Source: Novosphingobium sp. Fuku2-ISO-50 (GTDB lineage: Bacteria; Pseudomonadota; Alphaproteobacteria; Sphingomonadales; Sphingomonadaceae). Taken from it: a stretch of DNA of 64,000 nt. Under the pieces are notes generated by a model, which made no database searches, was not told where the DNA came from, and was given only the letters and a program-made list of their open reading frames with translations. Position numbers and translations under genes: made by a program. How positions within the stretch are numbered: position 1 is the stretch's first letter; the number at the start of each line of letters is the position of its first letter. The stretch is from NCBI RefSeq assembly GCF_001519055.1, contig NZ_KQ954287.1, forward strand, positions 124,001 to 188,000, given 5' to 3'. Below are positions 18,126 to 26,850 of this stretch, piece by piece.

Positions 18126-19052
18126 ATGCTCACCCGGCTGCGCACATTCGTCGAAGTCTACCGACAGCGTTCGATCAGCAGCGCGGCCCGTTCGCTCGGC
18201 CTGACGCAGCCGGCGGTTTCGCAGCATATCGCCAGCCTGGAAAGCGCGATCGGGCGGCAATTGTTCGAACGCCATGTCCACGGCGTCAATCCCACGGCAG
18301 CCGGCGACGAACTCGCCGCCGACATCGGCGACAGGCTCGACGTGGCCGAAGCGGCGCTGGCCACAGCGCGCGCGCGGTCGGCCGAACTGGCGGGCGCGAT
18401 CCGCATGATCGGCAATTCCGATTTCCTGTCCGAAGTGATCGCGCCGATGCTCGTGCCGTTGCTCGAAGCGGGAATGCGCGTGCGGCTGCAGACCGCCGAC
18501 CGCGACGGCGTGCTCCATGCGCTGGTCGACGGACACTGCGACCTCGGCTTGTCGGCCTTTACCATCACCGACCGGCGGCTGCGCAGCGAACTGGTCCATT
18601 CCGAGCCGGTGATCGCGGTCGCCGCGCCCGCTGTCGCCGCGCGGATCACGGCGGCGGCCGATCTGGCCGCTGCGCTGGCGGCCGAGCCGGTGCTGGCCTA
18701 CAATATCGAGCGCCCGCTGATCGACGAATGGCTCGAAACCAACCGCCTGTTCCGCCAGCCGGTCAGCCCCGCGTTGATCGCGCCCGATCTGCGGGGGCTG
18801 CGCGCGCTGCTCGGTGTCGGGTTCGGCTGGTCGGTGCTGCCGACCTATCTTTGCGCGGGCGAACTGGCGCGCGGCGAACTGGTCGAAATCCCCGCGCCGG
18901 TGGGGCCGACATACAATTCCTACTTCCTCGTCTGGTCGCCCGCAGCCTTGCGCCATCCGCGCATTGCCCATGCCCGCCAGACCCTGATCTGGAGCCTGCG
19001 CCAGGGGCCATGGGGCGCGGGTGACAGGAAATCTGACCGATCGCCGGATTAA
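18126..19052 (+). CDS. LysR-family regulator, divergent from the efflux operon
   Basis: A 308-residue DNA-binding regulator. The N-terminal winged helix-turn-helix covers about residues 1-60 (RSISSAARSLGLTQPAVSQHIASLE), followed by a periplasmic-binding-protein-like effector domain (about 90-295). LysR genes typically control the operon transcribed away from them, here the dead ALDH and the FUSC pump, as AaeR does for aaeXAB in E. coli. The effector would then be an aromatic acid or aldehyde, which is inference. The AT-rich dyad before it may be its operator. Confidence 0.9.
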   Translation: MLTRLRTFVEVYRQRSISSAARSLGLTQPAVSQHIASLESAIGRQLFERHVHGVNPTAAGDELAADIGDRLDVAEAALATARARSAELAGAIRMIGNSDFLSEVIAPMLVPLLEAGMRVRLQTADRDGVLHALVDGHCDLGLSAFTITDRRLRSELVHSEPVIAVAAPAVAARITAAADLAAALAAEPVLAYNIERPLIDEWLETNRLFRQPVSPALIAPDLRGLRALLGVGFGWSVLPTYLCAGELARGELVEIPAPVGPTYNSYFLVWSPAALRHPRIAHARQTLIWSLRQGPWGAGDRKSDRSPD

Positions 19053-19111
19053 TTTCAGTTGTCGCCCCTTTGCAGCAAGCCCACGGTTTTGCGGCAAACA
19101 GGGGGCGACGC

Positions 19112-20065
19112 ATGCGCATCGGGTTTATCGGATTGGGCAATGTCGGGGGCAAGCTGGCGGGCAGCCTCTTGCGCAATGGGTACGATGTCGTGGTGCGCGA
19201 TCTCAATCCTGCGCTGGTCGCCGAATTCGTCGCACGCGGGGCGATCGCCGCCGACAGCCCGCGCGCTCTGGCCGAAGACGTCGACATCGTCATCACCTGT
19301 CTGCCCTCGCCCGCCGCAAGCGCCGCCGTGGCCGAAGGGCCCGACGGGTTTCTGCCGGTGCTGCGGGCGGGGCAAGTGTGGATGGAAATGAGCACGACCG
19401 ACTATGCCGAAGTGCTCCGGCTGGGCGCTCTGGTCGAAGCGCAAGGCGCGCTGTTCATGGAATGCCCGGTCTCGGGCGGGTGCCATCGCGCCGAAACGGG
19501 CAACATTTCCATTTTTGCAGGCGGCCCGCGCGAAGGGTTCGAACGCGTGCTGCCGGTGCTGACCACACTGGGGCGGCGCGTGTTGCACACCGGTCCGCTG
19601 GGCACGGCATCGCGGCTCAAGGTCATGACCAATTACTTGTGCACGGTGCATCTGGTCGCGCTGGCCGAGGCGCTGACCACGTGCAAGGCGGTCGGGCTCG
19701 ACATGAACACCACATACGAGGCGATCCGCATTTCATCGGGCAACAGCTTTGTCCACGAAACCGAAAGCCAGGTGATCCTGAACGGCAGCCGCGACATCAA
19801 TTTCACCATGGATCTCGTCGCCAAGGACATCGGCCTGTTCGACGATCTGGCGCGCGATGCGGGGGTCGCGCTCGAAATGTCGCCGCTGATCGTGCGCCTG
19901 TTCGACGAAGCGCGCGCGGCCTATGGCGACCGCGAATTTTCGCCCAACATCATCCGCCGCTATGAAGAACCGCTCGGCCTCAAAGTGCTGGGCACCGGCT
20001 TTCCGGCAGACATGGTCGATGATGAGCCCGAAGAGCCCGGCTACGAAGTCGTGCCCAAACGCTGA
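19112..20065 (+). CDS. 3-hydroxyisobutyrate dehydrogenase family oxidoreductase
   Basis: A 317-residue NAD(P)-dependent beta-hydroxyacid dehydrogenase. The Rossmann motif GFIGLGNVGGKLA opens the protein, the substrate loop CPVSGGCHRAETG is near residue 122, and the catalytic Lys is in LKVMTNYL (about residue 170). The family oxidises 3-hydroxyisobutyrate, tartronate semialdehyde, hydroxymethylglutarate or related acids; which one is not readable here. ATG at 19112 is chosen because AGGGGG stands eight bases upstream, and it gives the standard N terminus. It follows the LysR gene by 59 bases and may be co-transcribed with it. Confidence 0.88.
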   Translation: MRIGFIGLGNVGGKLAGSLLRNGYDVVVRDLNPALVAEFVARGAIAADSPRALAEDVDIVITCLPSPAASAAVAEGPDGFLPVLRAGQVWMEMSTTDYAEVLRLGALVEAQGALFMECPVSGGCHRAETGNISIFAGGPREGFERVLPVLTTLGRRVLHTGPLGTASRLKVMTNYLCTVHLVALAEALTTCKAVGLDMNTTYEAIRISSGNSFVHETESQVILNGSRDINFTMDLVAKDIGLFDDLARDAGVALEMSPLIVRLFDEARAAYGDREFSPNIIRRYEEPLGLKVLGTGFPADMVDDEPEEPGYEVVPKR

Positions 20066-20071
20066 TCAGTC

Positions 20072-20127
20072 ATGCGCAATCCGCCGAGGTTGGGTGGGAA
20101 AGCGGGCCGGTGCCGACTATGCGCAAT
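20072..20127. repeat. 28-bp dispersed repeat flanked by 9-bp direct repeats
   Basis: The 9-mer ATGCGCAAT occurs at 20072-20080 and 20119-20127 and brackets 38 bases. Bases 20088-20115 of that insert are 26/28 identical to the complement of 52393-52420 in the nadE leader. The right 9-mer is the 3' end of the minus-strand lysR gene. Without the insert lysR would still end Asn-Cys-Ala and stop, now with TGA instead of TAG. This looks like a small insertion with target duplication. Confidence 0.65.
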
Positions 20128-21022
20128 TGGCGCTCAACCAGTCGATGAACAGCCGCACGGGCCGCTTGTCGGCCATCGCCTTGCGGCAGATCAGGCCCCA
20201 TGCGCCCGGGCAGACCACGGTATGGGCGACCGGGCGCACCAGTCGGCCTGCGGCGATGTCCTGTTCGGCAAAGGGCCCGTTGACCAGCGCGACGCCCCGC
20301 CCGGCCAGCGCCATTTCGAGCGCCACCGCCAGCGTGTCGACCATCAGATAAGGCACGCCCGGCGCAAAGGCGATGCCCGCATCGGCGAACCAGCGCGCCC
20401 AATTGTGCTCTTCGGTATAATTGGCGACCAGCGGCTGACGCATCAGCGCGGCGGCATCGAGATGGCCGCCGGCGCGTTCGAGAAACGCCGGGCTGCACAC
20501 CGGATCGAGCGTATAGGGAAACAGCGCCACCCAGTGATAGCGCTCGGGATCGGGCTCCTGCGCACAATAAATCAGCCCGAGATCGGCATGGCCTTCGTCA
20601 AACGTCCAGTCGACCGCACACGTCGTCAGCGACAGCGCGATGCCGGGATGATCCTGCAGAAACAGCGGCACGCGCGGCGCGAGCCAGCGGATCGAGGCGG
20701 TGACATAAGTCTGCACGCGCAAGGGCGTATCGGCAGCATGGCGGCGCACCGCCTCGACCCCTTCGAGCAGCGATTCAAACGCGGCGCGGACGTAGGGATA
20801 GAGCAGCCGCCCTTCCTCGGTCGACACGACATGGCGCCCGTCCTGCGCAAACAGTTGCACGCCGAGCGCGTCTTCGATCAGCTGAATCTGGTGATTGATC
20901 GCAGGCGGCGTCAGGCACAATTCGCCCGCCGCCTCGCGGATCGACTGATGCCGCGTCGCCGCTTCAAAGCCGCGCAGCGCCTTGAGCGGCGGCAAATCGC
21001 GCAAATTGAACCGTGAGCCCAT
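20117..21022 (-). CDS. LysR-family regulator, GcvA type
   Basis: A 301-residue regulator whose N terminus [21 protein letters not shown] and helix-turn-helix ([20 protein letters not shown]) match the GcvA/AmpR branch. An effector-binding domain follows (about 95-295). ATG at 21022 is chosen because GGAAGG lies five bases upstream; a TTG at 21037 is possible. It is 28 bases downstream of the GMC oxidoreductase on the same strand, so it is probably the last gene of the dehydratase / GMC / lysR transcript and may regulate it. Confidence 0.9.
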   Translation of the reverse strand: MGSRFNLRDLPPLKALRGFEAATRHQSIREAAGELCLTPPAINHQIQLIEDALGVQLFAQDGRHVVSTEEGRLLYPYVRAAFESLLEGVEAVRRHAADTPLRVQTYVTASIRWLAPRVPLFLQDHPGIALSLTTCAVDWTFDEGHADLGLIYCAQEPDPERYHWVALFPYTLDPVCSPAFLERAGGHLDAAALMRQPLVANYTEEHNWARWFADAGIAFAPGVPYLMVDTLAVALEMALAGRGVALVNGPFAEQDIAAGRLVRPVAHTVVCPGAWGLICRKAMADKRPVRLFIDWLSANCA

Positions 21023-21050
21023 CTGACCTTCCGTCAAAGAAGGCGTGTGG

Positions 21051-22691
21051 CTATCGCAAATTGCGGTCTTCGGCCAGCATCGCCGCGCCCTTTTCGGCGA
21101 CCATCACGGTCGGCGCATTGGTGTTGCCGCTGGTCACTTGCGGAAAGATCGAGGCATCGATCACGCGCAAGCCGCCTATGCCATGGACGCGCAGCCGCGC
21201 ATCGACCACCGCAGTACGCGGATCGGGCCCCATCCGGCAGGTCGAAGTGGGATGATAGACCGTATCGGCGCGGGCGCGGAAATCGGCAAACAACGCCTCG
21301 TCATCGACCACATCGGCGCCCGGCTGCAATTCCTCGACAATGATGTCGGCCAGCGGCCGCGTCCGCGCGATGTCGCGCAAAAGCCGCACGCCCATCCGCG
21401 CCTCGGCGATGTCGTGATCGGTGGCAAGGTAATTGGGATGAATTTCCGGCGCCGCAAACGGATCGGCGGAGGTGATCGCCAGATGCCCCCGGCTGGTCGG
21501 GCGGCAGGCATTGAACGACAGCAGGAACGCGGGGAACGGATCGGGATTGAGCAGGCGCCGCGCGGCGATCGGCGTGCGCGTATAGCTGACCGGGCTGAAA
21601 TAGAGCTGAAACGCGGGATGGGCGTCTTCGGGCCGGGCGCGGACAAAGCCGCCCGCCTGATTGACGCTCATCGACAGGGGGCCGCGCCGATCGATCATGT
21701 AGCGCGCCGCCGCTGCCAGCTTGCCGAGGAACGGGCGCAGCACATTGTTCAGCGTCGGCACCGATGTGCGATAGAAATAGCTGACCGCCAGATGATCCTG
21801 CAGGTTTTGCCCCACGGCGGGCAGATCGGCGACCACGGGAATGCCGTGCCGCATCAACAGCGCGGCATCGCCCACGCCCGACAGTTGCAGGATCTGCGGC
21901 GACCCGATCGCCCCTGCGCAGAGCACGACTTCGCGCCGCGCGCGGATCACCCGTTCGCGCCCGCCCTGGCGAAAGGCGACCCCGACCGCGCGCCGCCCTT
22001 CGAACAGCAGCCGCATCACGCGCGCCTTGCGGATCAGCGTCAGATTGCGGCGATGGCGCACCGGCCAGTAATAGGCATTGGCCGTCGAGGCGCGCCAGCC
22101 GCCGCGCGTGTTGATCTGATAGATGCCAAAGCCTTCGCCGTCGGGTCCGTTGAAATCGACAGTGACCCGGTGGCCCATCGTGCGCCCGGTTTCGAGGAAC
22201 CAGGCGCACAAGGGATGGACCGAAGCGGACATGTCGGTGACATGCTGCGGCCCGCCCCGCCCGTGAAAGCCGTCACCTTGTCCATGACCTTTGGCCAGAT
22301 CGTGATCTTCGGACCGCGTGAACCAGGGCAGCACGTCGCGCCAGCCCCAGCCGGGATTGCCCGCATCGGCCCAGGCATCGTAATCGTGGGGAAAGCCGCG
22401 CACATGGACCATCGCGTTGATCGAGCCCGATCCGCCGACGACTTTGCCGCGCGGCCAATAGCTGGTCCGCCCGCCAAGCGCGGCAACAGGCTCGGTTTCG
22501 AACATCCAGTTGATGCGCGGATTGAAAAACGTGCGGCCATAGCCGATCGGCAATTGTATCCACAAAGACAGGTCCGACCCGCCCGCTTCGAGCAGCGCGA
22601 CGTGCGTCCACGGGTCTTCGGACAAGCGGCTGGCGACGACGCAGCCCGCCGTGCCCGCGCCGACCACGACATAATCGACTTCTTCGATCAT
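21051..22691 (-). CDS. GMC-family FAD oxidoreductase (choline dehydrogenase-like)
   Basis: A 546-residue flavoenzyme that oxidises an alcohol or sugar hydroxyl. The FAD dinucleotide motif [16 protein letters not shown] is at the N terminus. The GMC signature 1 region ([14 protein letters not shown]) is near residue 85, signature 2 ([17 protein letters not shown]) near 265, and the C-terminal catalytic His and Asn are in [10 protein letters not shown] and TSGNTNAPT. Its ATG overlaps the stop of the dehydratase gene (ATGA). With a sugar-acid dehydratase and a beta-hydroxyacid dehydrogenase close by, a polyol or sugar-acid substrate is plausible but not shown. Confidence 0.92.
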   Translation of the reverse strand: MIEEVDYVVVGAGTAGCVVASRLSEDPWTHVALLEAGGSDLSLWIQLPIGYGRTFFNPRINWMFETEPVAALGGRTSYWPRGKVVGGSGSINAMVHVRGFPHDYDAWADAGNPGWGWRDVLPWFTRSEDHDLAKGHGQGDGFHGRGGPQHVTDMSASVHPLCAWFLETGRTMGHRVTVDFNGPDGEGFGIYQINTRGGWRASTANAYYWPVRHRRNLTLIRKARVMRLLFEGRRAVGVAFRQGGRERVIRARREVVLCAGAIGSPQILQLSGVGDAALLMRHGIPVVADLPAVGQNLQDHLAVSYFYRTSVPTLNNVLRPFLGKLAAAARYMIDRRGPLSMSVNQAGGFVRARPEDAHPAFQLYFSPVSYTRTPIAARRLLNPDPFPAFLLSFNACRPTSRGHLAITSADPFAAPEIHPNYLATDHDIAEARMGVRLLRDIARTRPLADIIVEELQPGADVVDDEALFADFRARADTVYHPTSTCRMGPDPRTAVVDARLRVHGIGGLRVIDASIFPQVTSGNTNAPTVMVAEKGAAMLAEDRNLR

Positions 22692-23875
22692 CGCACCGGG
22701 TGCTGCGTCATTTCGAGATGGAGCATGTCCCCGGTATGGGGATGCGCCAGCGCGACCTCGTCGTTCAATTCCACCCCCAGCCCCGGCTCGGTCGGCGGGA
22801 TGACATGGCCATCCTCGAAACGGATCGGATTCTTGAGGATCTGCGCATGAAACCCGCTCCAATCCTCGATGCTTTCGAGAATCAGGAAATTGGGCGAAGC
22901 GGTCGCCAGTTGCACATTGGCGGCGCCGACCACCGGCCCGCAATAGAGATGCGGCGCGATCTGGACATGGCGCACTTCGGCCATGGCGGCGATCTTCTTG
23001 GCTTCGAGCAACCCGCCGACGCGGCCCAGGTTCATCTGCAGGATCGCCGCCGCGCCGCAATCGAGCAGGCGGGCAAAGTCGTACCTGGTCGCCAGCCGCT
23101 CGCCGGTCGCAATCGGAATCGTCGTCGCGCGCGCCACCCGCGCCATTTCTTCGGGGGCATCGGGCGGCACCGGTTCTTCGAGCCACAACGGGTCATAGGG
23201 CTCAAGCCGCCGCGCCAGCCGGATCGCGCCCGCCGCCGTCATCTGCCCATGCGTGCCGAACAGGAGATCGGCACGATTGCCCACCGCCTCGCGCAAGGTC
23301 CGCGCAAAACGTTCGCACAAATCGAGCGCTTCGAGCGAAAGCTGGCGCCCGTCAAACGCCGAATAGGGCCCGGCCGGATCGAACTTGAGCGCGGTAAAGC
23401 CCATGTCGAGATAGACTTGCGCCCGCTCGGCCGCGAGATCGGGATCATGATAGACATCGGCCCGATCGCCGGGGCGCGGATAGATATAGGTATAAGCGCG
23501 CAACCGGTCGTGCACCCGCCCGCCCAGCAATTTATAGACCGGCTGCCCCGCCGCCTTGCCGATAATGTCCCAACAGGCCATTTCGAGCGCCGAGAGCACG
23601 CCCATCATGGTCAGATCGGGTTTTTGCGTAAAGCCGGAGGAATAGACCCGCCGCCACAGCGCCTCGATGTCGTGCGGATCGGCCCCTTGCGCATAGCGGG
23701 CAAAGACATCCTCGCACAGCTGCGCCACGAGATGCGGCGAAAACGGCACGCCATAGGCCTCACCGATCCCGCTGATCCCGCAAGCCGTCGTCAGCCGGAC
23801 AAACACGAAATAGCGCCCGCCGAAATGCGGCGGCGGATTGCCCACGACAAATGTGCGGATGTCGGCAAGTTTCAT
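22688..23875 (-). CDS. Enolase-superfamily acid-sugar dehydratase (mandelate racemase/muconate lactonizing family)
   Basis: A 395-residue enzyme. The N-terminal capping domain (about 1-125) is followed by a barrel whose metal ligands and catalytic groups lie in the expected strands: FGTHGQMT (about residue 208), WLEEPVPPD (Glu), IATGERLATR (Glu) and a terminal QIAPHLYCGPV His. The pattern is closest to mannonate/gluconate/galactonate-type dehydratases, which remove water from aldonic acids to give 2-keto-3-deoxy acids. ATG at 23875 gives the family N terminus (KLADIRTFVV). It heads the three-gene minus-strand operon. Confidence 0.88.
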   Translation of the reverse strand: MKLADIRTFVVGNPPPHFGGRYFVFVRLTTACGISGIGEAYGVPFSPHLVAQLCEDVFARYAQGADPHDIEALWRRVYSSGFTQKPDLTMMGVLSALEMACWDIIGKAAGQPVYKLLGGRVHDRLRAYTYIYPRPGDRADVYHDPDLAAERAQVYLDMGFTALKFDPAGPYSAFDGRQLSLEALDLCERFARTLREAVGNRADLLFGTHGQMTAAGAIRLARRLEPYDPLWLEEPVPPDAPEEMARVARATTIPIATGERLATRYDFARLLDCGAAAILQMNLGRVGGLLEAKKIAAMAEVRHVQIAPHLYCGPVVGAANVQLATASPNFLILESIEDWSGFHAQILKNPIRFEDGHVIPPTEPGLGVELNDEVALAHPHTGDMLHLEMTQHPVR

Positions 23876-24190
23876 GGCGAGCCGTGCCTTGCCATTGCTA
23901 TCCTCTCCCTTGCAGCGCCAACCCAACCGCTATCGTCACCCAAAGCCGGACCGCATGGGCGCCAACCTACCCCCATATCGTCACCCCGGATCAAGTTCTG
24001 GGCGACGAAATTCAGGGGAAGGCGCTCGCATTCCAGCGCCCGATTTGGCCGACAACGTGAAAGCCGCGCGCACCCTCGGCAAGTGAAGCTTTTTGCAGGA
24101 CCGCACAATTTCCTTATTTCGATAGGCCGATGCCTCGCGCAAGGCTGGCCGATTGCGGATACGGGGCGCTGCGGCTATGGCGGGGCCCAC
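23876..24190. promoter_or_regulatory. 315-base divergent intergenic region
   Basis: It separates the dehydratase operon (leftward) from the UPF0178 gene (rightward). No gene-like frame with a ribosome site was found. Two loosely similar stretches ATCGTCACCC (about 23933) and ATCGTCACCCC (about 23976) are direct repeats of 10 bases. No strong palindrome is visible. Confidence 0.3.
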
Positions 24191-24658
24191 GTGGCTTCAA
24201 CCCCTCTTCTCTTGCGCATCCTGGTCGATGCCGACGCCTGCCCGGTCAAGGACGAGATCTTCAAGGTCGCGCTGCGCCGGATGGTGCCGGTCGTCATCGT
24301 CAGCAACAGCCGGATGCGCCTGCCCGATCATCCGCTGATCACGCGCATGGTGGTCAGCGATCGCTTCGATGCCGCCGATGACTGGATCGCGGAAAACTGC
24401 GACGCCAAAAGCGTGGCGATCACCGCCGACATCCTGCTCGCCGATCGCTGCCTCAAGGCAGGCGCCCTTGTCATTTCGCCCAATGGCAAGCCGTTTACGC
24501 CCAATACGATCGGCGCGGCGATCGCCACCCGCGCGATCATGGCCGACCTTCGCGCCGGGGGCGAAGCGATCGGCGGGCCGCCGCCGTTTGCCAGGTCGGA
24601 CCGCTCGCGCTTTCTCTCCGCGCTCGATGAAGCGCTGGTGCGGCTGGCGCGCGCATGA
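24191..24658 (+). CDS. UPF0178 (YaiI/YqxD) family protein
   Basis: A 155-residue protein of a conserved PIN-like family of unknown function. Recognisable marks are ILVDADACPVKDEI at the N terminus, ITADILLADRCL in the middle, SPNGKPFTPNTIG, and GGPPPF near the C terminus. No ATG precedes the conserved part in frame at a sensible distance; GTG at 24191 is chosen, with a TTG at 24212 as alternative. Its stop overlaps the next gene as ATGA, so the two are co-transcribed. Confidence 0.85.
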   Translation: MASTPLLLRILVDADACPVKDEIFKVALRRMVPVVIVSNSRMRLPDHPLITRMVVSDRFDAADDWIAENCDAKSVAITADILLADRCLKAGALVISPNGKPFTPNTIGAAIATRAIMADLRAGGEAIGGPPPFARSDRSRFLSALDEALVRLARA

Positions 24659-25830
24659 CCGCGAATTACGATGCCATCGTGCTCGGCGCCGGGGCCGCGG
24701 GCTTGTTCTGCGCCGCGATGGCCGGGCAACGCGGGCGGCGCGTGCTGTTGATCGACCATGCGCCAGAGCCGGGGCGCAAGATCCTGATTTCGGGCGGCGG
24801 GCGCTGCAATTTCACCAATCTGGGCGCCAACGCGGATCGCTATCTTTCGCAAAATCCCCATTTCGCCAAATCCGCGCTCAGCCGCTATACTCCGCACGAC
24901 TTCCTGTCGCTGGTCGAGCGCCACGGCATCGCGTGGCATGAAAAGACGCTGGGGCAATTGTTCTGCGACGGCTCGGCCAAGGCGGTCGTGGCCATGCTGC
25001 TCGACGAATGCGCGCGCGGCGGGGTCGACATCGCCTGCGATGCCGCGATTGCCGACGTGAGCCATGCCGACGGCCAGTTCCGCGTCACCGCCGGGGGCCG
25101 CATCTGCGCCGCGCCATCGCTGGTGATCGCCACTGGCGGGCCGTCGATCCCGAAAATGGGCGCGACCGGCTTTGCCTATGAACTCGCGCGCCAGTTCGGG
25201 CTCAAGATCGTGCAGCCGCGCCCCGCGCTTGTCCCGCTGACTCTGGCGGGCGAAGACTTGCTGTTCCGCGAATTGTCGGGGGTTTCCGCCGACGTCGTGG
25301 CGCGCTGCGGAAAGGCCGCGTTTCGCGAGGCGGCGCTGTTTACCCATCGCGGCCTGTCCGGCCCGGCGATCCTGCAAGTATCGTCCTATTGGCACAACGG
25401 TCAGTCGATCGGCGTAGACTTCATGCCCGACCGCCCCGCCGGATGGCTGCTCGCGGCCAAAACGGCGCATCCGCGCGCGGGCCTGCGCCGCCTGTTGCGC
25501 GAAGGGCTTCCCGAACGGCTTGCCGATGTCCTGTGCGACCGGCTGGGGGTCGAAGGCGAACTGGGCGCGCAGACCGACCGCAAGCTCGCCGCCGCCGAGG
25601 CACGTCTGGCCGACTGGCGCTTTACCCCCAACGGCAGCGAGGGCTTTGCCAAAGCCGAAGTCACCATCGGCGGCATCGCCACGGGCGATTTGTCGTCGAA
25701 AAGCATGGAAGCGCGCCGTGTACCGGGGCTCTATGCCATCGGCGAGGCGGTCGATGTCACCGGCTGGCTTGGCGGCTATAACTTCCAGTGGGCCTGGGCC
25801 AGCGGCTGGGCAGCGGCGCAAGCGCTTTGA
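24655..25830 (+). CDS. HI0933-like NAD(P)/FAD-dependent oxidoreductase (BaiN/RdsA family)
   Basis: A 391-residue flavoprotein. The FAD motif GAGAAGLFCAAMAGQRG opens the protein, then SGGGRCNFTN (residues about 45-54), which is diagnostic of this family, and the C-terminal GEAVDVTGWLGGYNFQWAWASG. Relatives include YhiN and the proposed BaiN, but their natural substrates are poorly known. It overlaps the UPF0178 gene by ATGA and is followed 10 bases later by a spermidine-synthase-like gene. Confidence 0.9.
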   Translation: MTANYDAIVLGAGAAGLFCAAMAGQRGRRVLLIDHAPEPGRKILISGGGRCNFTNLGANADRYLSQNPHFAKSALSRYTPHDFLSLVERHGIAWHEKTLGQLFCDGSAKAVVAMLLDECARGGVDIACDAAIADVSHADGQFRVTAGGRICAAPSLVIATGGPSIPKMGATGFAYELARQFGLKIVQPRPALVPLTLAGEDLLFRELSGVSADVVARCGKAAFREAALFTHRGLSGPAILQVSSYWHNGQSIGVDFMPDRPAGWLLAAKTAHPRAGLRRLLREGLPERLADVLCDRLGVEGELGAQTDRKLAAAEARLADWRFTPNGSEGFAKAEVTIGGIATGDLSSKSMEARRVPGLYAIGEAVDVTGWLGGYNFQWAWASGWAAAQAL

Positions 25831-25840
25831 AAGGATTATC

Positions 25841-26524
25841 ATGATACCCCGCGAACTGCTCGCAACGGCGCAAATCCCCGGCGGCGAAGAGCTGCGCCTG
25901 TTCCGCCATGGCGGCGATTTCATGATCGTGCTCGACCGCAACGAGCTGATGAGCACGCGGCTGCGCGGCTCGGAAGAAGCGCTGGCGACGATGTCCTGCA
26001 CGCGCATCGCCGACGCGCGCAAGCCGCACCTGCTGATCGGCGGCTATGGCATGGGCTTTACCTTGCGCGCCGCACTCGCCGTCCTGCCCAAGGATGCGAC
26101 CGTCACTGTCGCCGAACTGGTGCCCGACATCATCGAATGGGCGCGAGGGCCCATGGCCGATGTCGCCGCCGGGTGCCTCGATGATCCGCGCGTGCGCCTG
26201 ATCGTGGGCGATGTCGCCAAAGTCATCGAAACCGCGCCCGCCACGTTCGACGCGATCCTGCTCGATGTCGACAACGGCCCCGACGGCCTCGTGCGCGAAG
26301 ACAACAACCGCATCTATTCGCGCCAGGGCCTGCTCGCCGCGCGCGCCGCGCTGCGCCCCGGCGGCGTTCTGGCGATCTGGTCGGCGGCCAAGGACAATGC
26401 CTTTGTGCGCCGCATGCGCCTTGCGCATTTCGACGTCGAGGAAATCACCGTCAGCGCCCGCGCCAACGGCAAAGGCGCCAAACATGTCATCTGGTTCGCG
26501 CGCTACACCCCCGGCGCACGCTGA
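25841..26524 (+). CDS. Spermidine-synthase-like methyltransferase-fold protein
   Basis: A 227-residue protein with a Rossmann-like SpeE fold: GGYGMGFTLRAAL replaces the usual GGGDGG loop, with VTVAELVPDIIEWAR (acidic nucleotide-binding strand end) and DAILLDVDNGPDGL. The short N terminus and variant glycine loop suggest that it is a relative and not a proven aminopropyltransferase. AAGGA stands eight bases before the ATG. It is the third gene of a plus-strand run (24191-26524) and ends at a convergent hairpin. Confidence 0.8.
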   Translation: MIPRELLATAQIPGGEELRLFRHGGDFMIVLDRNELMSTRLRGSEEALATMSCTRIADARKPHLLIGGYGMGFTLRAALAVLPKDATVTVAELVPDIIEWARGPMADVAAGCLDDPRVRLIVGDVAKVIETAPATFDAILLDVDNGPDGLVREDNNRIYSRQGLLAARAALRPGGVLAIWSAAKDNAFVRRMRLAHFDVEEITVSARANGKGAKHVIWFARYTPGAR

Positions 26525-26541
26525 CTTTGTGGCACGCAAGC

Positions 26542-26569
26542 GCGGGGCGGCTTTTCCAAGCCACCCCGC
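26542..26569. terminator. Bidirectional hairpin between convergent genes
   Basis: GCGGGG-c-GGCTT, loop TTCC, AAGCC-a-CCCCGC: an 11-bp stem with one mismatch, placed between the SpeE-like gene and the DUF2892 gene. On the minus strand the loop side is A/T-rich but no long T run follows. Confidence 0.5.
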
Positions 26570-26578
26570 CAACACGCT

Positions 26579-26767
26579 TTAGCGACGGGCAGAGCAGGTG
26601 CTGATGCCGAAGATCCGGTAAGCGGGGCAAAATCCGATCACGCCGGTCAACAGCGGCACGATGCCGATCCAGCCGAGCGGCGTCTTTGGCCCGACGAACA
26701 CCAGTGCCAGCAGCACCAGCCCGACGATGACTCTCAACAGGCGGTCGACGCTACCTTCGTTACGCAT
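26579..26767 (-). CDS. DUF2892 (YgaP-transmembrane-like) protein
   Basis: A 62-residue inner-membrane protein: a short cytoplasmic MRNEGSVDRLLRVIVG start, two helices (about 13-29 and 34-50), and the CPAYRIFGISTC end with two Cys that is typical of DUF2892. AAAGGGA lies just upstream of the ATG. It follows a Crp/Fnr regulator gene by 83 bases on the same strand, a common pairing. Function unknown. Confidence 0.88.
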   Translation of the reverse strand: MRNEGSVDRLLRVIVGLVLLALVFVGPKTPLGWIGIVPLLTGVIGFCPAYRIFGISTCSARR

Positions 26768-26850
26768 GATCAATCCCTTTCGTTTTTCTTGCACAGGATG
26801 GGTAAGCGTGATTGGCGGCAACGTCTGTGACATCGTCACATCGGCGAAAA

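Noticed and set aside
20066..20116. A terminator between the convergent dehydrogenase and lysR genes
   Set aside because: No hairpin with a T run is present; the notable content is the dispersed repeat insert instead.
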